NCBI RefSeq assembly: GCF_000379965.1
Contig: NZ_KB904328.1
Span: forward strand, 310,001-374,000
Reading direction: 5' to 3'
Source of the DNA: Hoylesella nanceiensis DSM 19126 = JCM 15639
GTDB taxonomy: Bacteria > Bacteroidota > Bacteroidia > Bacteroidales > Bacteroidaceae
Length of the DNA: 64,000 nt
The notes under the pieces are model-generated. The model was not told the origin of the DNA, did not search any database, and saw only the letters and a program-made list of their open reading frames with translations. Shown one piece after another: positions 57,975 to 64,000 of the stretch (position 1 is the stretch's first letter; every line of letters begins with the position of its first letter). Both the position numbers and the translations under genes were made by a program.

Positions 57975-58892
57975 ATGAAGTTTCACATTTTCAAACTATC
58001 GCTTTTAGCTCTTTTGGCAATCATTTTGCCTCACAAAGCGCACGCCCAAGAACTTCGTGCCCGCATTGTTATCAACCACAATCAAATACAAGGAACGGAC
58101 GTTAGCGTGTTCGACAACCTGCAAAAAAGTCTTGAGCAGTTTGTGAACAACAAGCAATGGACCGACTTGCAGTTCCGAAAAAACGAGCGCATTCAATGTG
58201 TCTTCAACATCACCGTGCAAGAATACGACAATAGCTCGAATCTCTTTAAATGCAAGGCGTTGATACAAGCCAACCGACCTGTATTCAATTCGAGCTACAA
58301 CTCGGTGTTATACAACAACTACGACAACAACTTTGAGTTTACTTTCGCACAGTTCGACCAGCTCGAATTCAACGAAGAAAACGTCCAAAATCAGCTCACC
58401 ACGCTCTTTGCATACTATGCTTATCTCATCATTGGCATCAATCTCGACTCGTTTTCGATGCTCGGTGGCGACGACATTCTGCAACGTTGCATGAACTTAA
58501 CCAATGCTGCTCAAAACCTAAACTACACGGGTTGGAAGGCATTCGACAATGATCGCAACCGCTTTGCGCTCATCAATGAATACTTAGATCCTGCTATGCG
58601 ACCCTTTAGAGAGTTTCAATACAACTACTATAGGAAAGGACTCGACGAGATGGTGACCAACCCTGAGCGGGGAAGGGTGAACATTTCGCAAACCATTGAA
58701 GAGCAATTGGCGAAGTGCAAGGAGAACAAACCGCTGTGTCAATGGCCCATTATATGGAGCGACTACAAAAAAGATGAACTGGCAAACATCTACCAAGGCA
58801 AGGGAACGCCTAAGGAAAAGGAAACGATATACGACATTTTCTTTAAAATAAACGCCAGTCAAAGCAACTTTTGGGACCGCATTAAGGAATAA
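57975..58892 (+). CDS. porD: DUF4835 family protein, type IX secretion PorD-like
   Basis: The 305-aa protein has a signal peptide ending KAHAQ and the family opening LRARIVINHNQIQGTDVSVF, with FNITVQEYD and FTFAQFDQLEFNEEN further on. DUF4835 proteins are annotated as PorD of the type IX secretion system; I assign this from memory of the family and from the coaBC-porD-recN order. The presence of two proteins with T9SS sorting domains in this window fits. Its exact biochemical role is not established. Confidence 0.82.
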   Translation: MKFHIFKLSLLALLAIILPHKAHAQELRARIVINHNQIQGTDVSVFDNLQKSLEQFVNNKQWTDLQFRKNERIQCVFNITVQEYDNSSNLFKCKALIQANRPVFNSSYNSVLYNNYDNNFEFTFAQFDQLEFNEENVQNQLTTLFAYYAYLIIGINLDSFSMLGGDDILQRCMNLTNAAQNLNYTGWKAFDNDRNRFALINEYLDPAMRPFREFQYNYYRKGLDEMVTNPERGRVNISQTIEEQLAKCKENKPLCQWPIIWSDYKKDELANIYQGKGTPKEKETIYDIFFKINASQSNFWDRIKE

Positions 58893-58960
58893 AAATGGCT
58901 CCCTTTTTCCATCTAAAAAGATATTTATCAGTCAACAAATAACAACAAACGGCAATAAAG

Positions 58961-60631
58961 ATGTTAAAGCATTTATACATTAAGAACTTCACTTTGATAG
59001 ACGAACTCAATATTGATTTCTTCCCTGGATTCTCTGTTATCACTGGAGAAACGGGCGCAGGAAAGAGTATTATCGTTGGAGCTGTGGGACTATTAAAAGG
59101 TAACCGTGCCGACATTAAAAGCATCAAGGCGAACAGAGACAAGTGTATTGTTGAAGCAACATTCAACATCTCTGCCTACGACATGAAGTATTTGTTCGAC
59201 GAATACGATATTGATTACGACGAAAACGAGTGCATCATTCGCCGAGAACTGAACAACAACGGCAAAAGTAGAGCGTTTATCAATGACATGCCTGTGCCTT
59301 TAACCACCATGAAAGCTATTGGTGAGTGTCTTATCGATGTGCATTCGCAACATCAAAACTTATTGCTTAATCAAGAAGATTTCCAATTAAACATCATAGA
59401 TATCATTGCTCAAAGCCAAAAACAATTGGCTCTTTACACTCAAGCCTACAACCATTATCGTGAGGCCAACAAGCAATTGGCTCTGTTTAAGGAGGCTATT
59501 GAAAAGAACAACGATAATAAAGACTTCATGAGATTTCAGCTCAACGAGTTGGAGAACATGCAGATTAAGGAGGGAGAGTTAGAGAGTATTGAGCAAGAGG
59601 TGGATCTTTTGGGTCATGCCGAGGAGATTAAAGGAGCGTTATACGATGCCTATTCGAACCTGTCGAACGACGATTCGGGCGTGGTGAACAACCTTAAAGC
59701 GGCTCTAAAGCGTGTAGAAGACATTGTGAATGTGTATCCCGACTTGAGCGATACCTCTGCCCGTATGGAGAGTTGTTACATCGAATTGAAGGACATTATG
59801 CAAGAATTGGGTAGAAAGGCAGACGACATCGAGCACGATCCTCAACGTCTTGCGTCGCTAACTGAGCGTTTAGATGCGCTCAACAACATCCTGCATAAAT
59901 ATCACGTAACATCTGAAAGCGAGCTATTGGCTATTCAGGCCGACCTTTCTAAACAGCTCTCTATGATTGATAATGCCGACGAGGAATTGGCTGAACTGGA
60001 ACAAAAAGCGAACGAATTGCTCAAGAAATGCACCGAACAAGCGGCTCTACTCACTCAACAACGCACAAAGGCTATTGCCGAAGTGGAGCAGAAAATGCTC
60101 GAGAAGTTGGTGCCATTGGGTATTCCTAACGCTCGTTTTAAGGTGAACATCGAGCCTAAACCGCTCTCGAACGATGGTTGCGACAAAATCACTTTCTTGT
60201 TTAGTGCCAACAAAAGTACCGACCTTCAGCCTGTAAGCTTGGTGGCTTCGGGTGGCGAAATTGCCCGTGTTATGCTCTCGTTAAAGGCTCTTGTGAGCGG
60301 TGCTGTGAAGCTTCCTACTATCATTTTCGATGAGATCGATACGGGTGTGAGCGGTAGTGTGGCTGAAAAGATGGCGCAAATTATGTATGAGATGGGTCAA
60401 AACAACCGACAGGTAATCAGTATTACGCACCTACCTCAAATCACTTCGATTGGCAGTAAGCATTATAAAGTGCTGAAGGAGGAGACTGCTGAGGGCACAA
60501 CGAGCACAATGACGCTTCTCAATATGGACGAACGTGTGGAGGAAATTGCAAAGATGCTCAGCGGAAGTAATATCTCGCAAGCGGCTATCGACAATGCTAA
60601 AATGCTCCTCGCCCATACAATGCGGGATTAA
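58961..60631 (+). CDS. recN: DNA repair protein RecN
   Basis: An SMC-like ATPase for double-strand break repair. Walker A is TGETGAGKSII (about 28-38), a coiled coil covers about 165-370, and the signature ASGGEIARVMLSLKAL (about 428) and Walker B TIIFDEIDTGVSG (about 452) follow. Length 556 aa is normal. The stop codon TAA is itself the first base triplet of a hairpin repeat, so the accessory sequence begins directly at the end of the gene. Confidence 0.96.
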   Translation: MLKHLYIKNFTLIDELNIDFFPGFSVITGETGAGKSIIVGAVGLLKGNRADIKSIKANRDKCIVEATFNISAYDMKYLFDEYDIDYDENECIIRRELNNNGKSRAFINDMPVPLTTMKAIGECLIDVHSQHQNLLLNQEDFQLNIIDIIAQSQKQLALYTQAYNHYREANKQLALFKEAIEKNNDNKDFMRFQLNELENMQIKEGELESIEQEVDLLGHAEEIKGALYDAYSNLSNDDSGVVNNLKAALKRVEDIVNVYPDLSDTSARMESCYIELKDIMQELGRKADDIEHDPQRLASLTERLDALNNILHKYHVTSESELLAIQADLSKQLSMIDNADEELAELEQKANELLKKCTEQAALLTQQRTKAIAEVEQKMLEKLVPLGIPNARFKVNIEPKPLSNDGCDKITFLFSANKSTDLQPVSLVASGGEIARVMLSLKALVSGAVKLPTIIFDEIDTGVSGSVAEKMAQIMYEMGQNNRQVISITHLPQITSIGSKHYKVLKEETAEGTTSTMTLLNMDERVEEIAKMLSGSNISQAAIDNAKMLLAHTMRD

Positions 60632-60841
60632 ATATCGCCGTCCGTCGTACGGACCCTCATACGATGGGGGCGAAAGTAGCATAAACTGAGAATAAATATC
60701 GCTGTCCGTCGTACGGACCCCCATACGATGGGGAGCGGAGTGCACAATAAGCCTCAATGAAAAACTTATACAATAAGGGATAAAAAAACGCCCTCCACCG
60801 TGTGGAGCTCGTACGATGTGGGGACGGAGTGCACAATAATT
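60629..60841 (+). repeat. Three copies of a double-hairpin repeat after recN
   Basis: Copies at 60629-60669 and 60693-60733 are 41 bp long and nearly identical. Each holds GTCCGT-CGT-ACGGAC and then a CCCCAT-ACG-ATGGGG hairpin. A divergent third copy at about 60783-60839 has CTCCAC-CGT-GTGGAG. Copies two and three share the tail CGGAGTGCACAATAA. The elements are GC-rich in an AT-rich spacer and resemble REP-type units. Confidence 0.75.
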
Positions 60842-60919
60842 CTCCTTGTCTGTTATCAAACAATGAACCATGCTATATTGCTTCTTCTCTCAAACAGTAT
60901 CTCTGTAAGGAATATAAAA

Positions 60920-61088
60920 GGCTATCGATGGATGGGTGAAATATTATAATGAGAAAATATTTCATGAATCGTTGTATAATCTTACACCTCGAGACATATA
61001 TTTAGAACAAGGGGAGAAAATCAAGAAAATACGAGACCTAATAAAGAAAAATTCAATTAATAAAAGATTTTTTATAATAAAACTATAA
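60920..61088 (+). mobile_element. Remnant of an IS3-type transposase (integrase C-terminus)
   Basis: A frame from 60920 reads GWVKYYNEKIFHESLYNLTP then RDIYLEQGE, the hallmark C-terminus of IS3-family transposases (YYN...H.SL..LTP..Y). The rest continues lysine-rich in this or an adjacent frame to about 61088. No N-terminal part, inverted repeats or catalytic DDE residues remain, so this is a fragment. Confidence 0.6.
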
Positions 61089-61106
61089 AATTTCAAAATA
61101 AATAAC

Positions 61107-61114
61107 TATATTTG
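61107..61114 (+). promoter_or_regulatory. -7 box of the cysteine-rich gene (leaderless)
   Basis: TATATTTG matches TAnnTTTG and lies 5 nt before the GTG at 61120. Confidence 0.5.
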
Positions 61115-61119
61115 CAGTT

Positions 61120-61344
61120 GTGCACTTTTGCTTGACAACGTACAAGTTGGCATCATGCAACTGCTCCCGCCATCCTGACGGAGCAAACCGCGGCCACCAC
61201 AAGCTCTATGAAGGCAGTAAGAAATCACAATACATCTGCAAGTATTGCGGGCGCAAGTTCCCAAGCATCATGCAGATGGTAGGTTGCTCGTGCACCTGTC
61301 ATCCAAAAGGAAGTAATAAGGGGAGTCATGCTCCTGCGTTGTAA
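61120..61344 (+). CDS. Small cysteine-rich protein with duplicated putative zinc site
   Basis: The 74-aa protein (GTG start) contains a direct internal repeat: C13-N-C-S-R-H18-P-D-G-A-N-R-G-H-H27 and C56-S-C-T-C-H61-P-K-G-S-N-K-G-S-H70, 43 residues apart. A CKYCG pair lies between them (40-43). This arrangement of Cys and His suggests two or three zinc sites. I do not recognise a characterised family. It is followed by the two-TM protein gene on the same strand after 34 bp. Confidence 0.65.
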   Translation: MHFCLTTYKLASCNCSRHPDGANRGHHKLYEGSKKSQYICKYCGRKFPSIMQMVGCSCTCHPKGSNKGSHAPAL

Positions 61345-61378
61345 AAAGTCGTATCATGAATACTTTGAATAAAGACAT

Positions 61379-62392
61379 ATGAGCAAAAATGACATATCGG
61401 TGCGTAACTATAGTGTTACAACTATAAACGACATAGAGAACAATCTTACAGTATTACATAAGGAAGCGGACCTATCAGTAGGCCATGCCTTAAATGCGCA
61501 GTTATGCGTCATAAATGTAGTAAAGTCTCCATCGCTTTACAGTAGTGCTATAGACCTGTTTTTTGAACACATGAAAAGTGGAATGAGCCTATGTAGAAAT
61601 GACGCTGAAATAAAAGAGTGTAGGCAACGATATTGCCTGATGCTTAATAATATGTTGTTCTTTACTCGCGCTAAGATTGAATTTGAGGTAAAAGCCAACC
61701 GAGAATTAGGACGCACCCTAATGCTACAAGCGATAGACCAATTATCCGATAGCATAGTTGATGTGGTGTCTCTGTGCGCAAGCGGTAGAATGATGAATAA
61801 GAAAGAAATTTCAGATATCTTGCTCAATAATTTTCTAAAAGACAAAAACGATAACATCCTTAAAAAAGCGTGGCGATGGTTTACAGAAAAACGTCGTTTA
61901 ACAGAGGAACTTAGAAAATTCCATAATAATGCGAATCGGCTTATCAACAAAATCTGGAAGCACAGGAAACTGATAGGTAAATCAGATATTATTGCCGGAC
62001 TAATAGACAATTATGCTGATGAGATGGTTGGTTTTGTAATGGATGGAGAGATATCTTATTATGAGAACAAAAGAGACAGCGCATTTGATGATATGACCGA
62101 CAGTGATTATATGACCGACTGGATTGTGTTCCCGTTAGTAGGTGCTTTAGGACTACAGATAGTTGTGCTTGTAGTTCGATGGATAATTTCATGGTTCTCC
62201 GACTATCCTGAGAATTGGGCAACAACCCAATGGATATGGTGCGGAATAATTGTAGGAGGATATCTGGCATGCTTCGTTGGATGGCGTAGTCTCAAATATA
62301 TATATGCGCATATGATGATGCGTAGAAAGCAAAAAGAAAAGAAAGAACTGTATAACCACTACCAAGAACTGTCAGAGTTCTTTAGTGAGTAA
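61379..62392 (+). CDS. Unknown protein with two C-terminal membrane segments
   Basis: A 337-aa protein with no signal peptide. The first ~240 residues are helical and charged, with scattered cysteines. Two TM helices follow (about 247-271, WIVFPLVGALGLQIVVLVV, and about 284-302, WIWCGIIVGGYLACFVG). A short basic/acidic tail ends SEFFSE. The bulk is expected in the cytoplasm. I cannot assign a function. It sits between the zinc-site protein and the TerB-like pseudogene, suggesting a linked accessory set. Confidence 0.7.
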   Translation: MSKNDISVRNYSVTTINDIENNLTVLHKEADLSVGHALNAQLCVINVVKSPSLYSSAIDLFFEHMKSGMSLCRNDAEIKECRQRYCLMLNNMLFFTRAKIEFEVKANRELGRTLMLQAIDQLSDSIVDVVSLCASGRMMNKKEISDILLNNFLKDKNDNILKKAWRWFTEKRRLTEELRKFHNNANRLINKIWKHRKLIGKSDIIAGLIDNYADEMVGFVMDGEISYYENKRDSAFDDMTDSDYMTDWIVFPLVGALGLQIVVLVVRWIISWFSDYPENWATTQWIWCGIIVGGYLACFVGWRSLKYIYAHMMMRRKQKEKKELYNHYQELSEFFSE

Positions 62393-62427
62393 TACTCAGT
62401 GATATAAACTAACAAGAATCAAATAAT

Positions 62428-63607
62428 ATGGGAATATCGGGAAAATACTGCTCAACGTTGGTATGAAATATGTTGAAGCTCGTGGTATCGATGGAGTTAT
62501 AAACGATGCGAGCAAAGTAGGAAATGCCATCGGCTCATTTGTATCATCCAATATGAAGGTTCAGAATGATGACGCTTGTGATGAGAGTGAAAGCTACGAA
62601 GCTTATCAAAGAAGCTTATCAAGAATCATGGAATAAGCTAACCGAAAAAGTGTATAAGTCCATAGAAAAAGGCAATTATTCTGGTGCTGAATCACAACTA
62701 AAGAACTTTTACCGAGACGGTGAAGAAGATCCGGATTATTATTACTTCAAAATATTGACAGACATATATACTCAATGATACTGGCACTTAGCAACAAGTG
62801 ATAATTGGAAGGACATTGAAAAACAAATAAACAAGAAACTTGACCAAACAAAGAAATACATAAATGCAGCCAGAAATTGTGCCGAAAATGATGAACAATT
62901 ATCAACTTGCGATGAATTGGACAATGACCTTAATAGGAATGAGGAATTGATTGTCCTCATTCGAAAAGAGGAAGAATTCGATAAATTAATGCGTAGTTAC
63001 CAAGAACAGGGTCAGTATAAGCGGGCATATCTCACATTCATCGGTATGAGCGAAGAAGTAAGAACCCTTTATGATGACTGTTTATTCTAGAGGAACAAGG
63101 AAAAGTTGGCTCTTGACTGGTATTTCTCCACAGAATCGGGCTTAACAGAGCAAAGAAAAAAAAGAAGTAGAGGAAGATATTCGTAGGTCTACAGAGTTGA
63201 CTGAGGATGAAGAAGTGCTGAAAGATTTGGCATTACAAGAAAAACGATTGGGAAACGCCTTAAACGTGTCAGGCACCAGTATATCCGCCAATGAGCAAGA
63301 GTATATTGACGAATACAAGTCTTGTATGGAAGATGGTGGTATTTCAGACAAAGAGCAACGTTTGTTGTCACGCTTGGCAAAATCATTGGGCATCAGTAAA
63401 CAAGGAATTATCGAACTTGAGAAACTGTGTTCACAACCAAGTTTGAGTGAAGAAGAAAATGAGTATATTACAGAATACCTTACTTGCTATGACGATGGCG
63501 AAATGTCTGATAAAGAACAACGCTTACTATCCCGACTTGCAAAATCGTTAGGAATATCAGCCGAAAGAGCTAAAGAACTCGAATCCATTGCATTAAGCAA
63601 AAATTAG
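62428..63607 (+). pseudogene. Multiply disrupted gene with C-terminal TerB-like tandem repeats
   Basis: A protein of about 390 aa can be rebuilt across five lesions. They are a frameshift in an A-run near 62443, a 13-bp tandem duplication of GAAGCTTATCAA(A/G) at 62598-62623 that shifts the frame, TGA at 62776, TAG at 63088, and slippage in an A8 run at 63156-63163. The intact tail (from 63197) has two copies of DGxxSDKEQRLLSRLAKSLG (about 37 residues) preceded by a YI(D/T)EY motif, resembling TerB-type helical repeats. The middle is helical and coiled-coil-like. Function unknown. Confidence 0.7.
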
Positions 63608-63665
63608 GCATACCATCCCTACCCGAACCCATTCCTGTTCGGGTAGAGATTATCATTTATAAACT

Positions 63666-64000
63666 ATGTTGACACAACAAGAAATCAGTTACATCCGCTC
63701 CGACACGGGTTGGAGCGATGAAATCCTCCGCTATATCCGCAGTATGGAAGAGGCGAAGATTTATATACGTGCCGGACTGAAGGAGGCTCGCGTGGGTGGC
63801 CGCTCTGCACTTATCCGTAGAGATATTGACTGGAGCGACTTCAGTTGCCGCCACAAGTGGCTGAAGGTACGGCTGGCCGATTGGGATAGTTGGCAAGACT
63901 ATAACAATGCTGACTTGATTGGCGAAGGTTATCCGCCACGCGACAAGAACGGCGACCCGTATGAGCTTCACCATATCGGGCAGCAGCAAGACTCGCCCTA
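63666..64000 (+). CDS. HNH/ENDO VII (LHH) nuclease toxin-like protein, 3' end outside window
   Basis: From ATG 63666 the 111 visible residues read MLTQQEISYIRSDTGWSDEI, then AKIYIRAGLKEARVGGRSAL, and reach DKNGDPYELHHIGQQQDSP at the window edge. The ELHHIGQ motif is the metal and catalytic core of the LHH branch of the HNH/ENDO VII superfamily, found as C-terminal domains of polymorphic toxins. No signal or delivery domain precedes it, so this is a short stand-alone version or a detached toxin tip. An immunity gene, if present, lies beyond the window. Confidence 0.8.
   Translation, partial: MLTQQEISYIRSDTGWSDEILRYIRSMEEAKIYIRAGLKEARVGGRSALIRRDIDWSDFSCRHKWLKVRLADWDSWQDYNNADLIGEGYPPRDKNGDPYELHHIGQQQDSP

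Noticed and set aside
60431-60871. Minus-strand open frame of 146 codons over the recN end
   Set aside because: It is created by the GC-rich hairpin repeats and the antisense of recN, giving repetitive low-quality peptide.

Overview
The window looks like chromosome from a Prevotellaceae-type member of the Bacteroidota. It holds a SusC/SusD pair, a hybrid two-component sensor/regulator, TonB receptors and a protein of the DUF4835/PorD type IX secretion family. Promoters carry the Bacteroidota -7 box TAnnTTTG, most often TATCTTTG or TAACTTTG, and Shine-Dalgarno sequences are weak or absent. The genus cannot be fixed from sequence alone.

Layout. 1-5989: housekeeping genes (DUF2851 partial, acyl-CoA thioesterase, dprA, dusB, DEAD-box helicase with a structured leader). 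6484-21581: a polysaccharide utilisation locus with SusC, SusD, an FG-GAP surface protein, a clan GH-D glycosidase, a hybrid two-component regulator and a GH36 alpha-galactosidase. The FG-GAP protein and the first glycosidase end in type IX secretion sorting domains, so the target is probably an alpha-galactoside. 21943-25328: a phosphorus-scavenging group (class A acid phosphatase, porin, histidine phosphatase) in which the porin is frameshifted and the last gene has an in-frame stop. 25536-29469: tRNA-Arg(CCT), a lone ABC ATPase, a small gene, ribD, prmC and recX, with at least three apparently leaderless transcripts. 29730-35712: a minus-strand operon of TonB receptor, lipoprotein, DUF6850 barrel and DUF4876 lipoprotein, divergent from an LRR/Big_2 lipoprotein. 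37790-52387: RNase H, argS, an alpha/beta hydrolase, miaB, eno, GH2, GH20 and an M16 peptidase. 52777-60631: a DNPH1-like hydrolase, a DUF3127 protein with an SSB-like tail, then dnaN, a DEDDh exonuclease, coaBC, porD and recN.

60632-64000 is an accessory islet. It holds hairpin repeats directly after recN, a transposase remnant, a cysteine-rich duplicated zinc-site protein, a two-TM protein, a pseudogene with at least five lesions that carries TerB-like repeats, and the start of an HNH/ENDO VII (LHH) toxin-like nuclease cut by the window edge.

The most unusual signal is intergenic. At least nine spacers hold short arrays of degenerate units with a strict 22-bp period. The main family reads AAAAGCAATGCT then TTTGCACCCT and lies on the same strand at every site, whatever the flanking gene direction. 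Two further families (a pyrimidine-rich one and a TTTT-centred one) share the 22-bp period and sit beside the first, sometimes in exact phase with it. One array lies inside a coding region.
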